The position numbers and the translations under genes were made by a program. The notes beneath the pieces are model-generated. The model was given only the letters and a program-made list of their open reading frames with translations. It had not been told where the DNA came from and ran no database searches. Positions 54,913 through 64,000 of a stretch of 64,000 bases of DNA are shown here, one piece after another; position 1 is the first letter of the stretch; every line of letters begins with the position of its first letter. Source of the stretch: Catenaria anguillulae PL171 (taxonomy: Eukaryota > Blastocladiomycota > Blastocladiomycetes > Blastocladiales > Catenariaceae); NCBI GenBank assembly GCA_002102555.1, contig MCFL01000005.1, positions 372,001 through 436,000 of the forward strand. The letters are read 5' to 3'.

Positions 54913-55396
54913 TCCATCGTCACAACGTCTCCATCAATCCGAAGCAGTGTGGTGTTGCGTGTGTGGCGATGGACGGGAGGAAGGTGGCGCCAAGACGCAT
55001 GCAACTGCGGGCAACAGAAGCCCGATACGCACACGCGGAAGCGGCCGTAAACCGACATGGTGACTTGAATATTGTATGATGAGCGTGTTGCTGTGGGTTG
55101 TCTACATGAAGAATAGGTCCTGCATGCATGGCGACAAGTGCATTTGAATTTATGAAAACGTTTGCGCCGACCTTATGTCTGTCTAAACCACACGCAAAGA
55201 TCTCAGTGTGGTGGCTCGTCGATCTGTCGCGGATTTTGGCATTGCGGTGTCTCACGATCAAATGAGACATCCATCATTGAACGGCAAAAGGCAATATATT
55301 GCGAATGTAGAATAGTGAATGTGAGAAAAGGGGGAAAGATGCGATTCTGTAGATAAATCAAAGAACAGTACAAATACAAAGTAAAGCATTATAGAC
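54913..55396. other. Intergenic, no gene seen
   Basis: Upstream of SAC1 and 3' flank of the secreted Pro-rich protein, both on the minus strand. Low-complexity A-rich tail near 55360-55395 may be the 3' end of the latter. No gene. Confidence 0.55.
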
Positions 55397-56245
55397 TCAT
55401 TCCTGAACCTCATCCTCATTCTCCTTCAGCTCTGCCGTTTCCGTTTGCGATGGCATCGCTGTGGCAGTTACAGTTGCAGTGGTAGTTGTAGTTGCGGTTG
55501 TAGACGGAGTTTCTGGCGCCGTGAGTTCTGGTTCTGGCTGCGGCTCTTCTTGGACTGGCTCTGGCTGCGGCTGAGGCGCCGGTTGTTCAGGCTCAGGCGC
55601 TGGTTCGGGTTCGGGGGCAGGCTCCTGCTCTGCTGGCGGGGCCGGTTCTTGCTCAACGGGTTGTTCAGGCTCGGGCTGAGGCTCGGGGATATCAACAACG
55701 GGGGCCTCTGCGGGCGGCGGCAGTTCAATAGAAGGCAGTTCCGCCTCGAGCGGCGGCGGGAGGGTGCGAGCCGGTTGTTTGGGCCTCACTGGACGCGGGC
55801 CGGCTTTGGGAACTGCACGAGTGGCCTTCTTGCTGCGCTTGGGCAGAGTGGTCGTCGGTTTACGCGTGGGTTGCTTGCGGGCAGTTGGACCTTTACGTGT
55901 TGGACCTTTCGAAGCAGGACGCTTGGTCGCCGCACGCTTTGGCAATGCGCGCTTAGCTGGAGCCCTCTTGGGTCCTTGAGTCGAGGGAGGGCTACGCTTG
56001 GGAGGTCGAGGCGCCGGCCGAGGAGAAGCGCCACGAGGCACCCGCTGGCGCGAAGCTGGTCGTGGGGTTGGACGGGAGGCAGGACGACGCTGGCCTCCGC
56101 GAGCAATTTGGCGCGAGACGAGAACACGCGGGTTGCCCTCCAAGAAGCCAGCCTCGTCGATCTTGGCAAATGGAACAGTAACCACATGCACGCTCAACGT
56201 GGCAAGAATGATTGCGACGGTTGCAGTGAAGGCAAGGATGCGCAT
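55397..56245 (-). CDS. Secreted Pro-rich protein with basic and acidic halves
   Basis: Single exon, 282 residues from MRILAF at 56245 (a longer frame to 56380 would bury the signal peptide). Residues 1-24 are a signal peptide (MRILAFTATVAIILATLSVHV). A short unique part (AGFLEGNPRVLVSRQIARGG) is followed by about 100 residues of Arg/Lys/Pro repeats (RPASRPTPRPASR; KRALPKRAATKRPASKGP), then about 80 residues of Pro/Glu repeats (PEPQPEPEQPVEQEPAPP) and a Thr-rich end (TATTTTTATVTATA), likely O-glycosylated. The strong charge split, basic then acidic, could drive self-association or wall binding. No family is recognised. Confidence 0.8.
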   Translation of the reverse strand: MRILAFTATVAIILATLSVHVVTVPFAKIDEAGFLEGNPRVLVSRQIARGGQRRPASRPTPRPASRQRVPRGASPRPAPRPPKRSPPSTQGPKRAPAKRALPKRAATKRPASKGPTRKGPTARKQPTRKPTTTLPKRSKKATRAVPKAGPRPVRPKQPARTLPPPLEAELPSIELPPPAEAPVVDIPEPQPEPEQPVEQEPAPPAEQEPAPEPEPAPEPEQPAPQPQPEPVQEEPQPEPELTAPETPSTTATTTTTATVTATAMPSQTETAELKENEDEVQE

Positions 56246-57213
56246 CTTGATGTATCGGTGTAATCGGAGCGGGGAACTGGGACAATCTTTTGTATCTGGA
56301 TCAAGCGAGAGTGCATGGGAAAGGTCGAAAGTCGAGAATGAGGTGGCGATGAGGGAGGGTACGCAGACGAGCGGTCGCAATTTGTAGCTGATCCGCTCGG
56401 ACCTCCAATGCCAGGTCTTGTAGGTCTTATGCTTGATCTCAACCGAGCGTTTAGGGGCTCGGCCGCAGCAAAGACAAGAATCTGGGCCGCAGCATTATCT
56501 GAAGCGGTACTCGAATCGCTGGAAGAACGCGGTCGTGAGCTTTCGTGGGAGTCTTGGTGTGGACGCGTTGAACGCGTTGTAATTCGTGCACAATGAAGCC
56601 ACATCGGCAGTTGGGTGGATGGCTGTACGGCCAGGCATGCAACATGGCAAGTGACGATGAGATGGGTCCGAACCGCAGCAGCCTGCTTACTGCAAACTGG
56701 CGAGAGCGATTCTCAATAAGCTTGTCCGACATTGTCATTCAGCACAGTGAGCTCTAATGGCTGTGACATGCGGCAGATGGCTTGGGTTTGGGCACGAAGT
56801 GTACGTCCTCGCCATCTTGCCTGTGCTTGACTACTCACACACTTCGAGATTCCCACATACATACGATTTGTCAACCATGGTGGCCGAGCCTTGGTCCTTG
56901 AGTCTGTGTTTTTGTCATGTCACCCGGCCAGATTCAGTCCAAAGAAAGGCCGTGACGATTCACGCAAAGAAGATGTGAAACTAGCCTACGAACTCGCTGC
57001 CGATGTCATGGCTGACAGACTTGCATTCCTGTTGGGAGATGTCTCACTCAAGACGGATCTGCTAGTCCGTCGATGGTCGTGAGAGGCGCACCCTGCAATG
57101 GACAAGGCATTCAAAACCAATGTGACCTGATTCTGCTCTTTCGAATGGACAAACCCGATGCTTGATCCGACTTTTGCGAAATCATCTGCACCTCAGCTCA
57201 ACCATCCCTCATC
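56246..57213. other. Divergent intergenic region, no gene seen
   Basis: About 970 bases between the start of the Pro-rich secreted protein (-) and the first HSP12-like gene (+); it must hold both promoters. Small open frames (56757-56978, 56891-57082 plus) have no motif. I found no perfect heat-shock element. Confidence 0.55.
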
Positions 57214-57828
57214 ATGGCCGACTCGACCCGTCAATCGCTCACTGACCGCGTCATTGCCGCCGTCGTCCCCGACAGCTTGAAGAGCAGTGGGACTGTATCT
57301 CATCAACAGGTCCGCCCAAAGACAGCACCGAAATCCATGCATGCCCAAGATGAATCACGATCTGACTCTCTCAATAACCCATCCTGCACATCATGCCAGG
57401 CCCGTGGCGCCGTCGACAAGGTTCAAGCCACGCTCGAGCCCGAATCGGAAAAGTCGTACCTGCAACAAGCAGCCGACAAACTGCGCGGACTCACGGAATC
57501 CTCGTCGCTGCCCGCTTCGGCATCCGACATGGGCGGGTCCGACACGTCGACCGATCCGCGCACCGAGCCGCGCGGCGATACCCGGGGGCACATGCCGCTC
57601 ATGCAAGCCATGTCGTCGGTTCGCCCTGGCGCCGACATGTCTGCGGCCATTGTGCCGGGCACGCCCGGGTCTGAGGGGCAGCCAATGGCGGTGCCGGAGG
57701 GGGCGTATGCGCCGAGCGGGAACTTTTGGGAGAAGCAGAGGGAGTGTAAAGAGGAAGGTATGGTTGAGAAGGCGAAAAAGATGATGGGGTTTGGCGGCGG
57801 ATCGTCATCGTCGTCGTCGCAAGACTGA
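57214..57828 (+). CDS. HSP12/HSP9-like stress protein, copy 1
   Basis: Exons 57214-57309 and 57400-57828, 174 residues. Exon 1 (32 codons) reads MADSTRQSLTDRVIAAVVPDS, close to the fungal HSP9/HSP12 start (short amphipathic helix with a PDS/KS ending). Exon 2 opens ARGAVDKVQATLEPESEKSYLQ, a second HSP12-like repeat. Known: yeast Hsp12 is an unfolded protein that folds into helices on membranes and stabilises them under stress. The rest is disordered (Gly/Ser/Met-rich) and ends in a Ser run. The 90-base intron has length divisible by three and no stop, so an unspliced form would also be open. The intron position is shared with copy 2. Confidence 0.75.
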   Translation: MADSTRQSLTDRVIAAVVPDSLKSSGTVSHQQVRPKTAPKSMHAQDESRSDSLNNPSCTSCQARGAVDKVQATLEPESEKSYLQQAADKLRGLTESSSLPASASDMGGSDTSTDPRTEPRGDTRGHMPLMQAMSSVRPGADMSAAIVPGTPGSEGQPMAVPEGAYAPSGNFWEKQRECKEEGMVEKAKKMMGFGGGSSSSSSQD

Positions 57829-58185
57829 GTCAGTCTGAGAAAGTCCGCCTGGTCGTACCAACGGTCAATGAGCCCCCCCTCCACCAAGACTCAGAGTGTT
57901 GTATCATTTTCTTTTCCTGCCGATCCTAGGACGTACTATCCCTCTATCCTGTCGTATTGTCCTCATGGATTTGTGGCTGTGAGACGCGTCTCATGGCCAA
58001 CGCTGAAGTGTCTCAGATCGTGGTCTGGCGTAGTCGATACTATTCAAGTTGGCATACGGTAGAAAAGGAGGCACCAACCCTATCTCCAGGCCCTCAATCG
58101 CCATCTTTTTGCATTGAAACATTCAGACACATGCTAGCATTCCGACGTGTGTACCGACTCAACTCACCACAACTACACAAGCATC
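57829..58185. promoter_or_regulatory. Spacer between HSP12-like copies; CCCCT at 57876-57880
   Basis: Holds the 3' end of copy 1 and the promoter of copy 2. A CCCCT string, the core of the yeast stress-response element bound by Msn2/4, lies about 305 bases before the copy 2 start. One short match is weak evidence. Confidence 0.3.
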
Positions 58186-58967
58186 ATGTCGGACACGAGT
58201 CGTCAAAGCTTGACTGACCGCGCTCAGGCCGCACTCACGCCCGATGCCCTCAAGTCGGACGACCAAATCCGTCGCGAAATGGTCTGTCTTCTCTGCCAGT
58301 CTTACTTGTCACAACACATTTGAAAACCCAAATCAGACCCGCCATCCGTCACCATGACCACATCCCGACCCTCACTACCCTCACCACCTGCCCCTCATCA
58401 TCCCCCCTCGCTCTGGCATCCCCACAGGCCCGCGGCTCGATCGACGAAATGCAAGCCAAACTGCAACCCGACTCGCACAAGTCGCTGCTGCAAAAGACGG
58501 CCGACTCGCTGCGCGACCTGTCGACCCACCTGCCGTTTGTGCATCACGACGCGCCCCGCTTTGACACGTCCCAGGCCATGCCCATGCAGTCTGGCGAGGG
58601 CGAGCACCATGAGCCAACGTCGCCGCACTTGTACATTCAAGGCCACTCGGACACGTCGCACATGTCGCGGCTGCTGTCAACGCCGGGCACGTCGGGACCC
58701 ACAAAGACCACGGGCAGGGGCACGTTGGGTGGAGAGCATGCCAGCGACGACATGCAGTCGAGTGACTCGACCTCGATTGTGCCGCAGTCGGGCCTGCTGG
58801 CGACCTCACCTGCCGCAGAGGGCGTCCAGCATTTGCCCAAGTTTGGCGAGCACGTGAGTATGGGAGCCGAGGGGCCCGAAGCAGATGAAGGATTGGTGTA
58901 TTCCATTGTGCACAAGCTGTCGGGTTTTCATCCGGAACGCGGGACCAATACCAAGCAGCATGGCTGA
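58186..58967 (+). CDS. HSP12/HSP9-like stress protein, copy 2
   Basis: Exons 58186-58281 and 58428-58967, 211 residues. Exon 1 is again exactly 32 codons and begins MSDTSRQSLTDRAQAALTPD; exon 2 begins ARGSIDEMQAKLQPDSHKSLLQ. The matching exon structure, start and repeat show that copies 1 and 2 arose by tandem duplication; the tails have diverged freely (copy 2 is Ser/Thr/His-rich, ending in a short hydrophobic stretch VYSIVHKLSGFHPE). The intron is 146 bases (GTCTGT...CCACAG) and, unlike in copy 1, is not divisible by three. The protein is probably an intrinsically disordered membrane or stress protein. Confidence 0.75.
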
Positions 58968-59182
58968 TTGGGTTGCGGATCGTGGGTGAGTGAGACATGT
59001 TTTTGTTTCCGCCAGTTCCCAGTGTCGTTTGTTGTTGTTATATCCTCTTCATTTGCCCTCCGTTCCTGATGCTACCAAGTCGATCTATCATTGTCGTATG
59101 TATCTGCCCGTTTGATGTGTTTCATGCCGTATTCATCATCATTGTTTCAAGTCCTACATTATGTTTCGAATACTCAGTACAA

Positions 59183-60830
59183 TCACCCCTTCTTGCCAAT
59201 ATTGGTCGTCACCTTCTCAATGATGCTCGCCGACACCTTTTTACCTTCAAGCAACCTTGCCTCGAAAAACTTTTGCGTCTCCTCAAACCTGTGCTGATAC
59301 GAATCGAAATGACCCATGTCAATTGTCTGAGCCCACCCCGCCGCGGCCGCCACAAACGCCAAATCGTCTGCGCGAATGTCTTTACAAAACAGCGCCGCAT
59401 CCATGGCCGCGTCCAGCATGCCGGGTGTTTTGACCAGGTACTCGACAATGCCAAGCCACAACCGAAATGGGGGCGTTTGCACTATGAGGTGCTTATAGGG
59501 CTGGATCGAGAGCGTGTGCCAACAATCGATCATGGCGAGCAGCGACAAGTGCGAGTTTGGTGTTTTGGCATCGAGAATGGGCGACTTGGGCGACGCCGAT
59601 GACGACAGTGTGTACTCGTCCAGCAAGGCATCCGCAAGCAACACGTCACCGCCGTGTCCAACGCCACCAAACACATAGTCACACGCCGCGCGGACGCGGG
59701 CCTTGAACTCGTCGGCACGTTCCTGGATCATGAGCGAAAACAGCTCGTTGACGCTCCTTGCATATTGCTTGATCTGGCGCCTGGCTGCCGGGTTGAGCAG
59801 GGCCAGCCCAGCGTACACGTGCCACTTGTTGGAGTAGATGCGCAATGTCATGGCCACTTTGACATTGTCAATACCGCCCACATACGTCAAGTCTTCCCAG
59901 GGAAACGACGTGCGTGTCATCCAGGCCGTGCCCATGGATTTGAAGGCCAGGTGCGTCACGGCTTGCGTGTCGGCGGTGATGCGGTCGTGGTCGGCGGCGG
60001 ACAGGTGGACAATTTGCGAGGAGAGCGAGGCGAGAATGGATTCGACTGTGTGCAGGGAGGCCGGGGTGGAGCGGTGAGGGATGATGACGAGCGGTTGGCC
60101 GGCGGGGGAAACGTTGGGCCCGTGCATGGAGTGGATTGGGATCAGGTGTGTGTCGGAGGGGAGGTGCGATTCAAAAGCTTGGATTTCGGGTGCTGTGCGC
60201 GCGCAAGCAAATGGTGAGCTACTGAGGTACATAGATGCAGGAAACAGCGGGCCATGCTTGACAGAAACAAGAAATACCTTTGACAGAGGTTTGGCCAGAG
60301 ACAATGGCGCCAACCTTGGTCGCTGCAAGCGTGTGCTAAATGAGTGAGAAAACAGAACAAGGATCCACGAAGAATAAGGACCTCGAGATCATACAGGGCC
60401 CAAATTGCTTGACTACGGCATCAATGAACTTTGCTTCAACCGAGTAAATGATCCAGTCACTATCAGGACACATTTTCTGCAGGGGATCAGACGAGGAATC
60501 TTGTTCAATGCTCGCAAAGAAGCCGATATCGAAATAAACACGCACCTTCTTCGGCTGGCCAAGTGGCCGTTGGCAAGCACATTGTACTGTGGGAGCTCGT
60601 ACTTGAGCTGCTCAAACTTTTCGGGAAGGTCGCAGACGTTGATGCGCTTCCAACCCGCTTGAGCGAAATGGCGGGCGTACAGGCGGCCCATATCGCCCAT
60701 GCCTGTCAGCAGGTATCATATCATGAGCTCATAGGCGTGGGAGGTGCGAAGTGGAGCCAGCGCGAGCGGCAAGCGTGCCAATGATGCCGATTTCAAACGT
60801 GTCGCGGTCGATTGGTCGCTGAGTGTCCAT
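59183..60830 (-). CDS. TYR1: Prephenate dehydrogenase (TYR1)
   Basis: Five exons: 60830-60779, 60702-60546, 60476-60395, 60322-60278 and 60192-59183, about 448 residues, near the yeast Tyr1 length. Exon 1 plus 2 gives the NAD-binding turn IGIIGMGDMGRLYARHFAQAG; then INVCDLPEK, DWIIYSVEAKFIDAVVKQFGP, STKVGAIVSGQTSVK, and APEIQAFESHLP, PIHSMHGPNVSPAGQPLVIIPHR. The long last exon holds the helical dimerisation half (TQAVTHLAFKSMGTAW; GIDNVKVAMTLRIYSNKWHVYAGLA). It oxidises prephenate to 4-hydroxyphenylpyruvate for tyrosine synthesis. Intron 1 begins with GC (GCACGC...GACAG). Between exons 2 and 3 the frame is one base short. Confidence 0.9.
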
Positions 60831-61132
60831 TGATTCTGAAACTATGCTCTTGGTTGTGATTACAAATGGAAAGCCATGTACATGTACATGCATATTTGCG
60901 GTGCTGTAGATTTTGTGTTGACCGGTGGAGCCGTGGTCGGCCTGACCTGATCGCCCGCATCCGCCGATTCGGCTTCATTCGGCCCGAGTGCGGCGCTCTT
61001 GTGCCAGATCAATCATTGGCATTGGCGTGAGGCCACAATCTGTGTAGCCGTAGTCGTATAGCAGAAACTCGATGCAATTCCGCCACAGCTGATTCTGATC
61101 CGAGTCTCGCCCTGCCAGACCCAGAGCCGGAG
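60831..61132. other. Divergent promoter region TYR1 / STYX-like
   Basis: About 300 bases between two divergent starts. No element recognised. Confidence 0.55.
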
Positions 61133-62002
61133 ATGACCTTTGCCCACCCCACTTCCGCCATGGACCCGCACTCGGCCAACCCGCACCCAGATCAGCTGCC
61201 GCCCCTCACCTGGTCGTACGCCATGCGCCAGCGCGCCCAAGAGGTCATTCCGGGCGTCTTTGTCGGCCCCTACACCATGGCCCGCAACATTCCCACCCTC
61301 ATCGCGCTCGGCATCTCGCATTGCGTCCTCGTCCAGTCCACTTTCGAGGCACGCTTGCGCACCCCGCAACTCGCACAGCATGGCATCCAGGTCCTGCACA
61401 TGACGGTTGAGGAGTCGCAGACACAGAACGTGATTTCGCTGTTCCCGCAATTCTCTCAGTTTGTCAACCAGGCGCTGGCCATTCGCCAGGCCGCGTTGGA
61501 CGACCAAGGCCCCATTGATGATCCAGAGGTGTTGGCCATGGCGCAAGGGTGGAATGTCCATGCGCCGCTGGCCAGGCAGGGCAACGTGTTGGTCATGTGT
61601 TTGGACGGCATGTCGCGCGGGCCAACGTTTGTGATTGCGTACATTATGGCCAAGTATGCCTTGAACTTGAGCACCACCATGCAGTATGTCCAGACGAGGA
61701 GGTATTGTGTGTTTCCATCCGATGGGTTTCGGTATCAGCTCATGGTTTGTTCTCTTGCATGAGTTGAGCAGGCACGTTCATGTAAACCAAAAGTCTCACT
61801 TTCCACACCCATCCCCTGTTGCGTTGCAACTGCATAGGAATACGAGCCCATCCTCATGGCTCAGCAGGCGAGTATTCAAGGCTCAACTGCTCCGGAAAAG
61901 AAGAGGGTCGTCGACTCGGTGGCCGACTCGGGAAACGCAAGCACGGGCTTTTCGGATCGGCCAACAAGGCGGCGACGTGAGGATAGCGACGATGAGAGTT
62001 AA
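61133..62002 (+). CDS. STYX-like dual-specificity phosphatase relative
   Basis: Exons 61133-61744 and 61838-62002, 258 residues. It aligns in order with STYX: VIPGVFVGPYTMARNIPTL, LGISHCVLVQS, VISLFPQFSQFVNQAL, VLVMCLDGMSRGPTFVIAYIM, YVQTRRYCVFPSDGFRYQLM and EYEPILMAQQ after the intron. Known: STYX is a pseudophosphatase in which the catalytic Cys of HCX5R is Gly; it competes in ERK and F-box signalling. Here Cys156 (codon 61598-61600) and the Arg are kept (CLDGMSR), but the preceding His is Met and the usual acid-loop Asp appears to be Glu (TVEESQ). An insert of about 27 residues precedes the P-loop. The tail is basic and Ser/Asp-rich. Activity is uncertain. Confidence 0.85.
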
Positions 62003-62454
62003 TGTGAATTGCGCTCGCGATTCTGAGAGGCGAGCAACTGGGCAAGGGCACCGGACAGAACCATCGCTATACGTTTATTTGTGTATTTTCTTCGGGTTGC
62101 GTGTGCGTTCGTTTTGGTTGCAGCGTCGCGAGCACTCGCCAGGCTTTTCGATCCCCAATGTTACCGTTTTACAAATCTTTGCCATTCTTTCATTTTCATA
62201 CTTATACACACATTCAACTCTCATACCATCATTCTCTGGGTGCATTTTGGGGCTGCTGGCCGTCGGTCATAACCCCCATTTGGCTGCCAAATCGCAGAGG
62301 TGAAGCACAGGTAACGTGGCACTGCCGACACGTTGCCAGTGGCCGCCCCCTTTGACGACAGTCTGAGCGCCGTCTCTCTCTTTGAATTGAAAGGAAAATA
62401 GATAAAAAGTGCCAATGATCCCCTTGAGTTCATCTTCATGTATCCGTAACTCAA
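62003..62454. other. Intergenic STYX-like / DDHD
   Basis: About 450 bases between head-to-tail genes, T-rich in its middle part (62080-62230), typical of a 3' flank. No gene recognised. Confidence 0.55.
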
Positions 62455-64000
62455 ATGTCGACCAACGCCACTTCTCCGTTGCCCGCCTCCACCATGGCGA
62501 CCTCGCCCGCCATGGCCCAACTCACGCCAGCACCGCGAGTTCGCCCCGAATGGTTCTATGCGACCGACACCCCGAAACTCGACCCAACAAAACTCAAGCT
62601 CGGCACCAATGGCACCCTCTCCACGGCCGCCGCACCCAACGCCGAACCCCAGGTCTGGGAACGCTTTGACGCTGCCGACGCTGCACGCCTCGAGCACATG
62701 TACCAGCGCGTAGCCGCGTGGCGAGAGTCGGCCGGTGTGGCAGATCTCGTCATGCCTGGCGCATTCAACAGCGAGCCAGCTACGCCCACGGTATCCGCAT
62801 CTGCGGCTGCGGCCGCGGCTGCCTCTGCAGCTGGATCGTCGCCAACCATTTCGGGTGGTGGTGGACACCGCCGCGGCTCATCTGCGCCACAAGTCTCTCA
62901 CCCGCCCTTTTCAACCACGGTCATGTTGGGCGACGACCAACTGTTCGAAGTGGATATTGATCTCATGGTCAGGTATCCGCTGTATTGGCCCGGTCCGTTG
63001 TTTGAGGTGCGCCGCAGCACCTGGTTTGCAAACACGGGCCCGGGCGGCAAGTATGTGCCTGTGGACGCTGCCCTGAACCGCCAAGTCGAGCAAGGGTATC
63101 AAAAGATCAAGCCGTGGCAATACGTTGCGTCGGCGGGTGCGTCGGCAGAGTCGCTGAGCGGGTCAATGGTCTCGATAACAGGCGACGGCGCGAAAGCGGA
63201 AAAGGCCAGTAAATCGTCCAAACCAGCGCCCGCCCCATTCACGCTTGTCCCCGACCACCGTCATCCGCTGTTTGGGCCCTACCTGTCAAAGTACATGGTC
63301 TACCTGGACGACTCAACCGCCATGCTGCGCGACGACTCGCCACTCATCAAGCTGCAACTCGGCGTCATTTCCGCCGCATCCGCCATTGTCGGCCCGGCCG
63401 ACCCGTCGACTGTCGGCACCAAGCTGATTCGCGGCCACGACAACTTGCCAGCGGTCGTCAAGGAGCGCGAGGCAAAACTGGTCGAGATTGTCGCAAAAGC
63501 AAAAGCCGCACAGGCGGCGGCGGCCAAAGCATCGCCTGCCGGGTCCAATACGTCGCTCAATGCAGCCACTGGCACGCCAACCGACACCGCAACACCTGCC
63601 GGATCGGAACCTGATCTAACGCGGTCCGCCTTGTCGCCACCGGCATCGCACTCGGACCTCCGTGCACAGCTCTTGACCCCACCCGACTACCCTGCACCGG
63701 ACCCGCAACCGGAATTCGACCACCTCTTACTCGTTGTTCACGGGATTGGTGCAAAGTTGTCTGAAAAGATGGAATCCATCAGCTTTGTTGCCGACGTCAA
63801 CAACCTCCGTCAGGGTATCAACCAGGCCGTGGCTGTCAAGGAGGGCGACTTCAAAGATAAGCGCATCAAGGTGTTGCCGATTCATTGGCGGCAGGCCATC
63901 CAGTTTGCAACGCAGGCACAGAGGTTCATGAACGAGTCGGATTCCGAGTCGTCGGATGACGACGACGCCGACAGTGTCTATGGTGGAGCCGATCAGTCGA
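62455..64000 (+). CDS. DDHD-domain phospholipase A1 (PA-PLA1 family), partial
   Basis: Open from the ATG at 62455 to the window edge (515 codons, no stop), so the C-terminus is missing. The N-terminal part shows RVRPEWFYATDTPKLDP, VWERFDAADAARLEHMYQRV, VDIDLMVRYPLYWPGPLFEV and RRSTWF, the conserved N-terminal region of DDHD1/YOR022C-type lipases, followed by Ala/Ser-rich inserts, then FDHLLLVVHGIGAKL (first strand of the alpha/beta-hydrolase core with the oxyanion HG) and KRIKVLPIHWRQAIQ. The GxSxG nucleophile and the metal-binding DDHD domain are expected beyond the edge. Family members hydrolyse phosphatidic acid and related lipids at ER, Golgi or mitochondrial membranes. Several low-complexity inserts lengthen it. 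Confidence 0.85.
   Translation, partial: MSTNATSPLPASTMATSPAMAQLTPAPRVRPEWFYATDTPKLDPTKLKLGTNGTLSTAAAPNAEPQVWERFDAADAARLEHMYQRVAAWRESAGVADLVMPGAFNSEPATPTVSASAAAAAAASAAGSSPTISGGGGHRRGSSAPQVSHPPFSTTVMLGDDQLFEVDIDLMVRYPLYWPGPLFEVRRSTWFANTGPGGKYVPVDAALNRQVEQGYQKIKPWQYVASAGASAESLSGSMVSITGDGAKAEKASKSSKPAPAPFTLVPDHRHPLFGPYLSKYMVYLDDSTAMLRDDSPLIKLQLGVISAASAIVGPADPSTVGTKLIRGHDNLPAVVKEREAKLVEIVAKAKAAQAAAAKASPAGSNTSLNAATGTPTDTATPAGSEPDLTRSALSPPASHSDLRAQLLTPPDYPAPDPQPEFDHLLLVVHGIGAKLSEKMESISFVADVNNLRQGINQAVAVKEGDFKDKRIKVLPIHWRQAIQFATQAQRFMNESDSESSDDDDADSVYGGADQS

Noticed and set aside
55445-56263. Plus-strand frame opposite the Pro-rich secreted protein, rich in Trp/Arg/Leu
   Set aside because: Direct consequence of antisense reading of Pro/Glu codons; no start context or motif.
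1-64000. CRISPR array, rRNA genes, bacterial operons or phage genes
   Set aside because: None seen; introns and gene families are fungal, and the only regular repeats are coding minisatellites and the DIRS inverted repeats.

Overview
The window is nuclear DNA from a fungus, most likely a zoosporic one of the Blastocladiomycota type (Allomyces, Catenaria, Blastocladiella). The genes are GC-rich and carry short introns (57-110 bases, donors mostly GTACGY or GTATGT, acceptors YAG). Three lines point to this group: a fungal fused lycopene cyclase/phytoene synthase (crtYB/carRA type), a DNAJB13-type radial-spoke chaperone that only makes sense in an organism with a flagellum, and fungal forms of prephenate dehydrogenase, SPX phosphate transporter and HSP12-like proteins. 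The genus is inference.

Layout. 1-2.9 kb: right part of a DIRS-type tyrosine-recombinase retrotransposon, with an 82-bp perfect inverted repeat. 3.2-6.8 kb: WDR48/UAF1 (-). 7.8-10.1 kb: coiled-coil protein (-). 10.3-11.1 kb: secreted Lys/Gly-repeat protein (-). 12.8-16.4 kb: Mediator subunit 16 (+). 16.7-18.9 kb: crtYB (-). 19.2-20.5 kb: DNAJB13-like (+). 20.8-23.9 kb: DDX11/CHL1 helicase (+). 25.0-26.4 kb: STIMATE/TMEM110-like (+). 26.8-27.4 kb: TRAPPC6/Trs33 (+). 28.2-29.2 kb: RPN13 (-). 29.7-32.7 kb: SPX phosphate transporter (+). 32.8-33.9 kb: PRP38 (-). 34.2-36.6 kb: F-box protein (+). 36.8-39.3 kb: unknown, possibly transposon-derived protein (-). 39.7-40.6 kb: RPL35 (+). 40.7-42.6 kb: LRR protein (+). 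42.9-45.4 kb: mitochondrial aconitase-family enzyme (+). 45.8-48.8 kb: DNA ligase I (+). 49.1-50.3 kb: single-pass membrane protein (-). 50.6-51.8 kb: old-yellow-enzyme oxidoreductase (-). 52.6-54.9 kb: Sac1 (-). 55.4-56.2 kb: secreted Pro-rich protein (-). 57.2-59.0 kb: tandem pair of HSP12-like genes (+). 59.2-60.8 kb: prephenate dehydrogenase (-). 61.1-62.0 kb: STYX-like protein (+). 62.5 kb to the end: DDHD phospholipase, cut by the window edge (+). Most genes are unrelated housekeeping genes; no operon or gene-cluster logic is evident.

A strong and unusual property of the sequence is frame drift. Several genes (MED16, crtYB, PRP38, the 36.8-39.3 kb gene, DDX11, SPX transporter, DNA ligase, prephenate dehydrogenase, the coiled-coil gene, the DIRS recombinase) continue their conserved protein only after a one-base shift with no room for an intron. 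Nearly all shifts have the sign of one missing base and many lie at short homopolymers, while neighbouring genes are perfectly open. I read this mainly as local consensus error in a long-read assembly, with pseudogene decay as the alternative. I found no tRNA, rRNA or CRISPR array. The best candidates for new biology are the palindromic recombinase-site-like inverted repeat of the DIRS element, the STYX-like protein that keeps the catalytic cysteine, the tandem HSP12-like pair, the Lys/Gly-repeat secreted protein and the unknown protein at 36.8-39.3 kb.
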